This document shows, one piece after another, positions 23,030 to 33,561 of a DNA stretch of 64,000 bases. Position numbers and translations under genes: made by a program. Below the pieces are notes generated by a model. It ran no database searches. It had not been told where the DNA came from and saw only the letters and a list, made by a program, of their open reading frames with translations. The stretch comes from Lophius americanus (Eukaryota; Chordata; Actinopteri; Lophiiformes; Lophiidae): contig JBBDHG010000153.1 of assembly GCA_037951165.1 (NCBI GenBank), positions 1,366,001-1,430,000 of the forward strand, in the 5' to 3' direction. Positions within the stretch are counted from its first letter, which is position 1; each line of letters begins with the position of its first letter.

Positions 23030-23345
23030 TCCATGTGTACGTTTTAATGCCCCGTTTGGCCGTCTCTGCAAACAGATGGAAAAAATTTGGTTAACTGCTG
23101 TAAACGATGTTTGTGTGCACGTGAGCGTTTACACCTTTATTTGTGCAGCAGAGGCTCAAACACACACACAGACACACACAGATACCCATCCATAAAATAC
23201 AAATCATGGTTCGGTGGTTCTGTTGGCTTCATCGGTTCGTGATCTTCAGCTCGTACTGGAGCTGTTTGCTGATCCAAATCTGAAGCCATGGTTCTGAAAT
23301 TGTACTTCCTAAGAACCCTAAAGCACCCTTCTACACTTCGGTTAG
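23030..23345 (+). repeat. Local duplication segment (paralogue of 20,145-20,400)
   Basis: CGTCTCTGCAAACAGATGGA, TTTATTTGTGCAGCAGAGGC, AGATACCCATCCATAAAATA and GTTGGCTTCATCGGTTCGTG align with the upstream copy. A CA-rich insertion (cacacacacagacacacac) near 23,160 distinguishes it. Confidence 0.65.
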
Positions 23346-23487
23346 GAAGGATGATCACCAGGGCCACCTCCTCTCCCAGGGTGGGGAGCGCGCTGTGAAG
23401 CAGCCAGCGCCAGGGGGTGCGTCACAGGCAGGATGGACGGCAGTGGTTCTGGAGCTCGGCTGGACTGCGAGGTGGAGCTCGGAGTCG

Positions 23488-23530
23488 TCGTAAATGGTAA
23501 ATGGACTGTACTTATATAACGCCTGTTCGG
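23488..23530 (+). repeat. Teleost interspersed repeat head ('aaatggactgtacttatataacgcc')
   Basis: GTAAATGGTAAATGGACTGT then ACTTATATAACGCCTGTTC. This is the 5' start of the common repeat whose 3' part is seen at 19,705-19,900. Only the head is recognisable. Confidence 0.65.
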
Positions 23531-23689
23531 TCGGCGCCTAACAACAGGAGTCAGTATTCAGCCAGCGACAAAATCATTCATTCAGTTCTGACATGCATCC
23601 ATTCAGAACCACCTTAAAAGACCTGGATGTAGAGACTTCTGGCTGCAGACGTTTTGACTGGTATAGATGTCTTTAACAAATATGGATGT

Positions 23690-23884
23690 TTCAATCCCGA
23701 CCTATGACGTTTTTAATTTAAGTTTGTATCTTATTCTTATGTAGATTGTTATTTCTGTGTTCTGTCTGTTTGTTACTCTGTCTGCGGCTGCCTTTCTGGA
23801 CCAGGACGCCCTAAAAAAAAAGATTCTTAATCTAAATTAGACTTTCCTGGTAAAATGAAGGGTTCAATAAAATAAAATGAAATG
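23690..23884 (+). mobile_element. LINE 3' tail
   Basis: TCTGGACCAGGACGCCCTAA, AAAAAGATTCTTAATCTAAA, TTAGACTTTCCTGGTAAAAT and GGTTCAATAAAATAAAATGA match a very common teleost LINE 3' end ('ccaggacgctcttgaaaaagagatttttaatctcaatgagactttcctggttaaataaagg'). A related tail occurs in reverse at 50,812-50,900. No ORF remains. Confidence 0.75.
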
Positions 23885-24035
23885 TGGTGTGAACTTCCTC
23901 TCCTCACCTTTTCCCTCCTCTTAATTTGGTTGGGTACCCTTGGATGCACCCTGTTGCCTTTGCCGTGGCCGGGAGAAAAATGTGAACCACTTGGCTGAAC
24001 CTGATTATAATATGACCCAGGAGCAGCATGTGTGA

Positions 24036-24130
24036 GCTAAGAGTAGGGGGCCAAGGATGAAGCCCTGGGGGACACCACAGGTCAAGGGGATCACCAAGGA
24101 GGCAGCATTAACTATGTATCCATTCGATTG
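24036..24130 (+). repeat. Dispersed repeat ('ggggccaaggatgaagccctgggggacacc')
   Basis: GGGGGCCAAGGATGAAGCCC TGGGGGACACCACAGGTCAA is closely matched at 63,846-63,885 (GGGGCCAAGGATAGAGCTCT). Both read like the teleost repeat 'agagccctgtgggacaccacaggt'. The copies are 40 kb apart and in the same orientation. Confidence 0.6.
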
Positions 24131-24134
24131 GCAG

Positions 24135-24754
24135 GATTTATTTTTATTTTTTTAAGTCTAATGAGGGTCAAATGATTTAGGTAATTTCCATTCATAAGTC
24201 TGATTCTTTTTAAGGTTTAAAAATATGTAAACCATGACTTTCCTAAGTTAAGGGAGCGAGTTGATATCGCTATCATTTCTTTTTCTTCAAGTCACAAGTG
24301 GGGCTCCGTTTTTTCCTTTTATTTCTGAACAGCCATCACAGAGTTTTGGAATATTTTTCATACTATTAAGTGAAACAGCAGATTATCTAATATATTTTTT
24401 ACTTCACCTTTGTAGACATGTGGCCTCTGTGTGTATGTGTGTGTGTGTACATTTATGCTCGCTATATACCTGAACCGCATTCAACGGAAATGTACTGCAG
24501 TTATTCATGTTAGTTTCGGCCTTCTAGGCAGATTTGTAGAGACGGTGAATGTGTTGCAGTTCATTCTATGCCTTTACAAAATACAAATTGTAAGAATAAA
24601 TACTTCTATTTGGTTGTAAAATAAATAATTAAAATAAGAGGCAGTATAATCTGGCATTTAAGCATTTGTGGACCTTCTTTCCTTGTATTTTAGAATAGTC
24701 GATCTTGGCCTATGTTTGATAAGTGAAGTCAACTTTAGTCGACAAGTGAAGTTG
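24135..24754. other. Non-coding A/T-rich DNA
   Basis: No gene recognised. There are poly-T runs near 24,140 and a short TGTGTGTATGTGTGTGTGTG at about 24,428. Frames of 62-70 codons are unsupported. Confidence 0.4.
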
Positions 24755-24875
24755 AGCGATGCACTACACCCTTAGATGTCTGTATTCATAAACGTTTAGG
24801 GGTGTACAATAAAACAGGTTTACGTCAGTACGACGTACATGTGAATATTAATAAGTTTCTGTTTCATGGAAACCG
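24755..24875 (+). repeat. Local duplication segment (third partial copy)
   Basis: ACCCTTAGATGTCTGTATTC ATAAACGTTTAGGGGTGTAC AATAAAACAGG matches 20,440-20,492. It extends into TAATAAGTTTCTGTTTCATGG, comparable to AGGAAGTTTCTTG upstream. Confidence 0.5.
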
Positions 24876-24879
24876 GTAC

Positions 24880-26284
24880 TTACAGAAATTGTCATAATGA
24901 CTTCCCTCCTCTCTTAGCAATACACTACAAAATGTTAGCAGTATGAATATTCACTGTGATGACTAACTCTATGAATATGCATTATACTAAACCCACTACA
25001 CACACACAAACACCCTGAGTGTGTGTACTGGCCAATGTGTGCGGCTGACTTGTTTGTCCCTGTGGTCGTCTGGCACCACTGCCAATGGCCTCACCACTGC
25101 CGCTGCCAAATTGGCTCTAGATTGAAAAAGTGTGTGTTTGTGTGTTTGTACACACGCAACTGCTTACATACAAACTCACTCTGTCGTATGGACTATATGT
25201 TTCCATTTGAAACTTGCAAACACTCGCTGCCAGTCAGAAACGGACATAACGGTAGCAGTAGCTCCACTGAGGCTGAATTCCTCTGATGGGCGGGGGACTG
25301 AGTCATGGTTTGTGTGTGTTTGTGTGTGGGCAGTTTTACATTAAGAGTCCAATGGTCCTCCAGATTCCCTGCAATTTTAACACGCTTCGCAATTTGGAAT
25401 ATTAAACTGGAAAATAAATTATTCATACGAGTCAAAAGAAATGCAAGGGAGCCACCTGAACTGTGGGGGAGCGGTTCACTGTGGACAGAGACAATGAACT
25501 CACTGCATGCTGAATATTACGAGTAGGAGTATTCTGGAAAGACCAAATATATGAAATATATTATTACACAAAACTGCTTTCACTGAGACTAGCTTAGACT
25601 TTCCGGTCCAGCTCGCACCAAGATAAGAAGCTGCACTATGAGGAGGGATAACTCGGATATCCGGGTAACTTTGGGAGTACCTTTATAATGTTTGCTGAAA
25701 CTTACCCATCTTTTCTCAGAACGGATGGAAGGGAAGTTCAACTCAAGATTCTGCGGTCATTGAAATTTGTGCTGCATCTCGGGACATATATATGTGGTCG
25801 ACTCCGTGTTTCTACGTCTGAGGTCAAACAGCTAGTCCGACAACCATGCGGCCATAGGGACGTTTTACGTGTTCATAACCCAGAGCCCAAACAGAGCCAG
25901 CTCACTATTATTGTTGTTTTAAAACCCCTCAGGAGTCTGAGGTCACGCCGGCACATTCACAGTACAGTATGTGAAAGTGAAGACGGCCAGGTCATAGAGG
26001 TGATGCTGACAAAAGGATAGCAAACATTGGCGTGTTAAACAACAACAACAGAAACACGACCCATTATTCTTTTTAGCAGAATTTCATATGAAATAGAGCA
26101 AATGGAAAATATTTCTAAAATGATGTTTGAAATGCTGACCCTTGTCAGAGATATGCAATCTCCTGTAAATGTCACATTTGGCTTTTATAGTTATATATTT
26201 TACTTAGATAAAAGTCATTTTTTGTTGTTTTTTTGCTTTCAAACTATGTTGTCGGATCTGGTTGAATGTAACTTGGACCTCTCA
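24880..26284. other. Non-coding DNA, no gene recognised
   Basis: Short CA/TG stretches at 24,999-25,030 and 25,129-25,160. The 110-codon frame at 25,688-26,020 has no recognisable domain. A/T-rich toward 26,100-26,270. Confidence 0.4.
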
Positions 26285-26317
26285 GGACCCTGAGAGCAGC
26301 TATTATGATGGTGTTGG
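26285..26317 (+). repeat. 33-bp perfect direct repeat, copy 1
   Basis: GGACCCTGAGAGCAGCTATT followed by ATGATGGTGTTGG is repeated without mismatch at 29,282-29,314, while the flanks share little. Function unknown. Confidence 0.9.
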
Positions 26318-26390
26318 TCATGTTATTAAAACCATTAGAAGTGTTGAATGAATTACCTTAAGTAGCAAAAAACAGGCCGAAGAAAAAATC

Positions 26391-27080
26391 TGCACTGTCG
26401 TCCCCGAGAGCATGGGCATATCCTTGAAAAGCCCCCAATCCCCTGTGTTGTACAAGCGATCCCCCTGATTGAACTGGTCAAAATCTGTGAATAGGAAGTA
26501 AGGAAAAACAGCATTTTCATAAGAAATCTCCCCCTAGCAAGTAAAATATACTATTGGAGTAAAAAATAATATTTACAAGATCGATCTGAAGTTGATTTAT
26601 GTGCACCAACTTTGGACTAAATCAGATGGTGTAATCCAATGGTTGATGGTTTAGTCCAACGGTAAAATGATCCATATGATAGTTTTTCAAATATATGGGA
26701 TAAAATGTGTTTTTCATTAAAAAGCTCCCCCTAGTGAGTAAAATATGAACTATTAGAGTAAAACATGATATAATTAATATAGATCTACTTGAGTCGATTC
26801 ATACGCACCATATTTGGACCGAATCGGACCAACGGTTGAGAAATTATGGCCCGAAAACAAACAATTTGGACATAAAGCTGCCCCTAGTATCAGAAATATA
26901 CAACCAACTTTTTACAATATCAATCCACTTCTCCCTCACACTAATCGCTACGTGGGTATAAACGTTTCATAATGATCCATGAAGTAGCTTTAGAGTTAAC
27001 GCGTTAACACAAAAGATCTGCGGATGCGGACACGACCTGATGATGATTCCATAACATCCCTGACTTTTTCGTGGATTTAA
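26391..27080 (+). repeat. Family A dispersed repeat, copy 10 (most complete)
   Basis: Reference copy. Head: ACTGTCGTCCCCGAGAGCAT, then ATATCCTTGAAAAGCCCCCA and CCCCTGTGTTGTACAAGCGA. Internal units start at about 26,525 (ATCTCCCCCTAGCAAGTAAA) and 26,722 (AGCTCCCCCTAGTGAGTAAA). The 3' domain starts at about 26,875 (AAGCTGCCCCTAGTATCAGA) and runs through ATATACAACCAACTTTTTAC, CTACGTGGGTATAAACG, GATCCATGAAGTAGC and GATCTGCGGATGCGGACACG to the terminal hairpin (ATCCCTGACTTTTTCGTGGA). No open frame spans it. Confidence 0.9.
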
Positions 27081-27084
27081 TAAC

Positions 27085-28355
27085 CAGATATAAACTTTGA
27101 GGGCTCACTCTTTTACAAAATTACAAAAACAACTTGCCTCCTTCAGCTCAGTTCTCCTCCGTCAGCGTGTGATGTAAGTTCCACCTCCCAAACATCAAAT
27201 CAGTCCCACAGGTGTTGTCAATCTCTCTCCTAATCACGCACAGCTGGTTTCTGATGAGTTAAGTCCCACCCTTCTGGCCTGACAGCCAATCAAATCATCC
27301 CATAGGAGATGGTGTCCGTGAAATTATTCATTTAATGGCGGGAGGCAAAATTCATGATTGATATTAAAGTGATCCTGTGAAAAAAAAGGCTGAAAATGAT
27401 CTCTGGTGACCAAAAAATCTAGAGTTTTTTGGGAAGAGTTCCAAGAAACAGCCGAAGAAATTGATAGTGTGGGATACGCTGTATAAAAGAAGAATACACG
27501 AGTATTAAAAACAGGGCAAGTAGTCTTTTAAACTTAACTTCTGCAAAGTTTGGTGTGTGCTGGACAAACTCAAGCACAAACCAGCCTACTCATACTCCGA
27601 TATATTGAGTTTAAAGGTTCCTTCCTTCAAAAAGAATAAAGTCAAAAATTAACTTTGAATCAACAAAAAAAAAACCCGAGAGGATTCTGCTACCACCCAC
27701 ATGTACGCACACATACACAAAGTCAGTAATAACTACAAAAAGTTACAAAAAAATACAAAGTTCTGGAGGAGGCATCCCACGTTTGCCATTTAAATGCATG
27801 TCGCTCATCTCATTCGGAAGCCCTACCTCCAACTTGGATAACTATGACTCCTCGTCCCTCGAGACGTCCCAGAAAAAGTGGTCATCTAGATGATGGCATA
27901 TGTTGTTCCAAAGCCTCTATGTACCTTTCAGTCTTCACAGATGTGCAGGTTACCCACTAACTCCCCCACACACCACCACAGATGTTGACCTTTGAACCCC
28001 ATCAATCCGGATGGTTCTTTTCCTCTTTAGTTGGAACAGTCGGCGCCGTTTCTGTATTTTGTTGATATCTTGGTACAGAGTCTTATGTTTCATTTGTGAA
28101 TGCAACAACAAACTGTGTTTACTGACAAAAATTCTTCCCGAGCCAATCAATGCACAGGCTGCATGAAATTACGCAAAGATTAAATTTAGCCACAAACGAT
28201 TTTCAAATCACTGCATCCTGCTTTTATTGAGATTTTGGCATACACCTATAATAAAATCAAAAATCAAACATTTTCTTTTTTTCTCATAGAAACTCCAGGT
28301 TGAATAAATGGTAAAAAGGTTAGAAAAAAAACCTACTAAATGGAGATTAAGCTTA
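27085..28355. other. Non-coding DNA, no gene recognised
   Basis: Unique-looking sequence with A-rich stretches at 27,378-27,390, 27,665-27,675 and 27,735-27,755. No recognised repeat or exon. Confidence 0.4.
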
Positions 28356-28359
28356 AGTT

Positions 28360-28815
28360 CTGACATGAAGACTATCTTCACTGTACGACCACAGTTACCG
28401 CTCATTCCACATGTTATCCCCACCTTTCACACATGCTTGGTCTCCCCTCACTGACACACCTGCATGCGTAGCCTCATCATCACCTCATCATCATCAGGTG
28501 CCGTCTGTAAATACGACTCTCTCTCCATCCATCTAGTTCTTTATGGTGCTGGTTCATGCGCCCTCCACCTCCCCATCTCCACCTGGTCCTCGAAGATCAA
28601 TTACTTTCATCATTCATCAGCCTCAGCAGAGTCATCAGCCACCACCACCATTATCCAGACTCCAGAGGGGGGGGGGTATTCCATGCTTCTGCTCAGGGCA
28701 AAGACCCTTCAATCACATTCTCCCCCAGGACTTTCTAATAGACTCATTATCACACATCAGCTGTTGTAATAAATCATTTATATTTTCGACATCTCGTCGT
28801 CTGTGATTGAAATAC
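28360..28815 (+). repeat. LTR-retroelement-like repeat (family B), copy 2
   Basis: GCTCATTCCACATGTTATCC, CATCCATCTAGTTCTTTATG, CCACCTCCCCATCTCCACCT, AGCAGAGTCATCAGCCACCA and CAGCTGTTGTAATAAATCAT align with 21,455-21,960 in the same orientation. It contains an AATAAA signal at about 28,769 and a G10 run at about 28,668. Frames crossing it (60-101 codons) are repeat-derived. Confidence 0.5.
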
Positions 28816-28819
28816 GTTG

Positions 28820-29281
28820 AGCAAATGTTACCAATCCTTCTTATCAGGATTATTAGGCCAACACTACTGCTATGTTGAATATAATGGAGAAAAAAAAAGT
28901 TATGTTTCATTTGCTGAACACAATTATGTGTTTTATCTACCACCTCAATGCTTTTGTCAAAGAGGCAAATATTTAGATCTTTCAACTTAAAAAAGACATT
29001 TGATGCAAACGCACTCCATGTTTAATTTTTAAGAGTGTAATCTCCCTTTTTTTTCTTTTCTTTTTTTTTGGAACTGGAGTCATATTCGCCCATGGCAAAC
29101 CTTCCTGCATCTCTGCTACTGAATGACCTGCCCTGATAATATTTTTATAAGGACGCCACCTTCATGATACCAATGAACCTCTTTGCCAAAACTAAAAATG
29201 GAAACTTTGAAGAAGGATCACAATCCAGACAACGTATTCATGGTGAATCCATGAATCGGATGTATTTATTTGACTTTCACG
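28820..29281. other. Non-coding A/T-rich DNA
   Basis: Poly-A near 28,890 and a T-rich run at 29,047-29,069. No gene recognised. Confidence 0.4.
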
Positions 29282-29314
29282 GGACCCTGAGAGCAGCTAT
29301 TATGATGGTGTTGG
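29282..29314 (+). repeat. 33-bp perfect direct repeat, copy 2
   Basis: Identical to 26,285-26,317 and spaced 2,997 bp from it. Flanks diverge immediately on the right (GATCTTATTTAATGG here, TCATGTTATTAAAACC in copy 1). Confidence 0.9.
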
Positions 29315-29319
29315 ATCTT

Positions 29320-29810
29320 ATTTAATGGAAGGGGACTGTTGAGCCTGATATTTAATTTATTCATTTAAATATTATCTTCTTTTTGTTTTGTTTTTTTCCT
29401 TGTGACCCGACAGATATGATGGTAGAAATATCCAGGAATGTCCATTTGTGTGGAAGGAAATTGTGAGTTTTGTTTTTTTTCATGCTTTTTAACAATAGTC
29501 AAACAGCTGTTTCCTCTTTTCCTTTTTAATTCCAGCATGTTTGATCAGATGTACTCAGTTATTCCACTGGCACTAACTGGACTGAACTGAAGAGAGGTGA
29601 GGGAGAAGTTTTCATAATATACCTGAAAAGAAAGAAAAAAAGCTCAATCTGTCATAAGTAGGCACTGAGCTCCCGAGCATTATGGGAAATCAATAATGAA
29701 GGTAAACAAACGGACGAGTGTAAATAACAACAAGCTTATTGCTGTGCCGTTCACTAAGAGGCAACCAGCTGCTGAATAACGTTAACTCTGACAATGATTT
29801 ATGGTTCTGT
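29320..29810. other. Non-coding DNA, no gene recognised
   Basis: T-rich runs at 29,375-29,400 and 29,470-29,480. No conserved frame. Confidence 0.4.
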
Positions 29811-29811
29811 C

Positions 29812-29814
<3 letters not shown>

Positions 29815-29908
<94 letters not shown>

Positions 29909-29927
29909 TGTGTGTGGTTGTGTGTGT

Positions 29928-30000
<73 letters not shown>
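29815..30000 (+). repeat. Long (GT)n microsatellite, about 186 bp
   Basis: GT run with few interruptions (TGCGCG near 29,841, GAATG near 29,904, GGTTG and GGTG near 29,915-29,930). Alternating purine-pyrimidine DNA of this length is prone to Z-DNA formation and slippage. Cys-Val and Thr-His translations are artefacts. Confidence 0.98.
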
Positions 30001-30296
30001 TTGTGTGTGTTTGACCATGTGTGCTGGCATAGTCTCCTGTTTTTGTGTGTGTGCCCTTTGTGTGTGGGGGGTAAATTTGCTAGTGTGTGTGTGTGTGTCT
30101 TGTGACTTTGCTTGTATGTGCTAGCATGTGTGTGTGTCCTGTGTGTGTGTGTGCACAGCTGTAAGTGTGTGAGGAAACGAGGTGACCTGCTGCGCGTGAA
30201 CGCGCTCTGACAGAATGCCTCGTCAGATGTCTGGGGAGAGTCGGCCAATCAGCTCTCCTGTCTGTCTGCGACCTTAGCTGTGGCCCAGACACCCGT

Positions 30297-30318
30297 GCAC
30301 ACACACACACACACAAAC

Positions 30319-30354
<36 letters not shown>
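30297..30354 (+). repeat. (CA)n microsatellite, about 58 bp
   Basis: CA run with AAAC and CG interruptions, lying 297 bp to the right of the long GT tract and complementary to it on the same strand. Confidence 0.97.
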
Positions 30355-30358
<4 letters not shown>

Positions 30359-30359
30359 G

Positions 30360-31340
30360 GATGAAAGTCACGTGAAAATGAAACGCATGTACTGTAAAAC
30401 CTTTCCGTCTGAATCTTCAATATATTATATACATATTCATATACATATATTTATTATAATATTTAATATGTATGTATGTTTAATGTGTATGTTTAATGTG
30501 TATAATGTCTAACATATAAAAATGTTAACATAATACATTTATATTTAATATAATACAATTAATTAAGGTCCGGTGCGTTTTAGTTGTTTTCATTGGTATT
30601 TATTACAATTTAACACATTGTTGATTATCACTGCAGCATTTTTACAGTTTAATTGTTTTTAATTGTATATTTTGTATATTTTGTAATTATGTTTATTTAC
30701 TATTTGTAAGGCGTATGCTTTTTTTTGGTAACTTTCAATGGATGCCTGACTTTCTAAAACTGCAAACCAAACCCACCTGTGGGTACAAAGAAAGTAACCT
30801 GATCGGGAATTATTATTATTATATAGTATAATCCAACGATTTCTTTTGTTGCTATAAATCTAAATATGTTTTTTTTTATACTTTTCTCCTACAGATTTGT
30901 TCTTTTCTATCATTCTCTGTACTAGTTTCAATCTCTACATCTAAATTGGGGTACACATCTCTCTCTGGGTACTTTGTGTAGCCCGCAACAGAGGTCACGT
31001 GAGATTTTTCAAAAAACTTTAGTTTTTGATGTCATCCGGAGCCCAGTCAAAACGGGGAACGGGTAGTTTTCGTTCTCTCATTCCCTTCACGATTTTATTT
31101 TATTTCACCTTCCCAGGATGATCATTCCGGTAAATATAGATATTCTGGCATATATGCTGAACCACGCAGTTATTGTCCCATGTTGCATTGCACTTTATCG
31201 CAGGTCAATGTATTTCACCGTAAAATAACATCAAAGTTTTACAGTGTAGCACTCAGTGACTCAGACACTCGCTCCCTCAGTGAACATCATACCGCTTCTA
31301 CTGACAGCGACAGATTACTCTGCTGCTGTCATCAACTGCT
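30360..31340. other. Non-coding, strongly A/T-rich DNA
   Basis: Contains reiterated TATGTATGTTTAATGTGTAT-type motifs at 30,465-30,510 and A/T-rich sequence to about 30,900. No gene recognised. Confidence 0.45.
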
Positions 31341-31344
31341 CTCC

Positions 31345-31357
31345 TGTGTGTGTGCGC

Positions 31358-31452
<95 letters not shown>
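31345..31452 (+). repeat. Long (GT)n microsatellite, about 108 bp
   Basis: Starts GTGTGTGTGCGCGTGAGTGT and is a pure GT run from about 31,362 to 31,451. Confidence 0.98.
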
Positions 31453-31454
<2 letters not shown>

Positions 31455-32878
31455 ACGTGCAGATGAAGTGCAGGGAGGGAAGAAATTACAGCAGCAAACA
31501 GGAGGTGAGAGATCAGGAATAGAGGAAGAAACAGTGAGCGAGGAATAAGCAGGAAGGAGGGAAAGAAGGAACAGATGACGATGATTATTTAAAGTGTCAA
31601 AGGTAGAAGGAGGGAAGGTTGGAACAGATGGAAGAGTCGAGGTAAGAGAGGAACATGTTGCTTAGAAGAATACGCATGGCCAGAAACATCTCAGAAACAA
31701 ACCATCTAGGAATGTAACCGATGATCGGCCTCCAGCACCTCCAGTGGGTCCTTTAACTCCCGAAGTAAACAGCTTTCAAGGACCGCCCTCTTTAACGTCT
31801 GTCATATTGCAATAATAACGACAATAATAATAATGATTTTATTTGTATAGCAACAAAATTCTAAATAAATTCCCATCAAGTTTGTAAAATGCCAATAAAT
31901 AAGATAAAATCAGAAAATAAAAATTGGAAATTAAAGGAGATAGAAAGCTATAAATACTATTTAAAGATACAACTAGAGACCAGGAAAAAAGGGAAGTACA
32001 AGAGCTAGTCGATGCAAAAAAGTAATATTTGAAATAATCAGGCACACTGTCTGAAAAAAATACGGAAAAAATTAGCCTACAGTACTGGAATATTGCAATT
32101 TCAGATATGTCAGGCTTGGTTGCTCGCATCTAAGACTTTGATTTGAGATAATCCGTGAGAAAAATAACACATGCAGGAAGGTTTGAATGAATTCCCACTC
32201 TGTTAAAATGTCAAGTCTGGTACTCTTATCTAGTCGGGTTTCTGCTGGACTGTCATGTATGAACGTTATTCCTGGTTAAATAAATCCCTTTGTCAAGATT
32301 TCCATTTGGAATGACTTTCTATGGATCCTCTAAGCTGCATAAGACCGATAGGCATTGACATACATCCATTTCCCTATTATGAATTTGTCCCAACGAGTCC
32401 GAAAAGTCTCTCCAGCTCATCCTAGAATTCGGCTCCGTTGGTACTGACCAGAACCAGGGTACATCATCATTTCTCTTCAATGTTCCTTCCTTTCACTCAC
32501 AGTAAAATCAAGAATTGAAAATCCTTTTCTCTCCTTTCTGAAAAACATTACAACTGAATCTGGCTCAGGCTCTTCCCAACTAAACCTTCTCTGTCTTCCT
32601 CTTCTTCTCCTTCTCTACACCTTCATCACTCATTATTAATGCATGTTACGAACTGGACTTCTTCCCTGAAGACTTGCCGTCTGTGCGTTCTTGTCCTGCT
32701 GGATGTGATGGATCATAGCTGGACCCGGTGCAGTGGTCCTGGCTGACGCCCACTGATACCATATTACCATTAATACAGGGTTATTACACAGTCATTACAG
32801 TTTTTTATCATAAATACTGGAATATATTGGAATGAATGATTAATAAGCTGTTTTTATTCTGTCCCATACTCTCTCCCA

Positions 32879-32909
<31 letters not shown>

Positions 32910-33216
32910 ACTCAACCGCCCACCTAGAATCAGGATGTGCTCTGAGGTTTTTACCTGTTTGACAGCAGTTTTCCCCACCACCTTTGTTAAGCGCTTGCTC
33001 ATGGGAGGATGTTAGTTCTGTGTAAAATAAAGAGCAGATTCCGGATTTAGCTTTTTCTGGAAAGTTCCATGCGCTCACTTTGATTTAGCGTTTGGCGCAA
33101 CATAGGAATAAAATTAACTTCACATGTGTCAGAAACAACACTCATTACATAAAGTACAAAATGTCCTCGCGAAAACTCCATACACACACCCTCTTTCTCT
33201 TTCCTCCTCTCGCTCC
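31455..33216. other. Non-coding DNA with a (CT)n tract
   Basis: No gene recognised. TAATAATAATGATTTTATTTGTATAGC at about 31,820 resembles the start of the common 'ctttatttgtatagc' repeat. A (CT)12 tract lies at 32,880-32,904. 31,470-31,650 is purine-rich (GGAAGGAGGGAAAGAAGGAA). Confidence 0.45.
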
Positions 33217-33260
33217 CACACACACACACACACGCACACACACACGTACAAACGCACACA
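33217..33260 (+). repeat. (CA)n microsatellite, imperfect
   Basis: CACACACACACACACGCACACACACACGTACAAACGCACACA-type tract of about 44 bp with CG and GTA interruptions. Confidence 0.95.
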
Positions 33261-33261
33261 G

Positions 33262-33560
33262 CAGTGGACCCATCTAGCAATAATATGTCAGAAGCTCCCC
33301 CTGAGAAAGCCCCATAGGCAGAGCCTGCAGACATTACAGCAGCTGCATATCAATGCATGCTCACAATTACGCCGCAGCTTAGCAGTCTGCAGGAGATACG
33401 CAAAAATCACAGATTCCCTTTTAAGAAGTATCGGAGAAGTTCCGTGAAAAACATTATTTTTTTGCTTATTTCGTATTTCTAAAACATTTTTAAACCACTG
33501 GCTTTAAATTGTGTCATTTAGGGGGGTTCCAGGTGGTCCCCAGAAATATAACATAGCTAG
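33262..33560. other. Non-coding DNA, no gene recognised
   Basis: Unique-looking sequence between the CA tract and the family A array. The 107-codon frame at 33,124-33,447 starts inside the CA repeat and is unsupported. Confidence 0.4.
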
Positions 33561-33561
33561 A

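Noticed and set aside
29739..30248. Long open frames of Cys-Val or Thr-His repeats (up to 149 codons)
   Set aside because: They are translations of GT/CA microsatellites, open in several frames on both strands at once.
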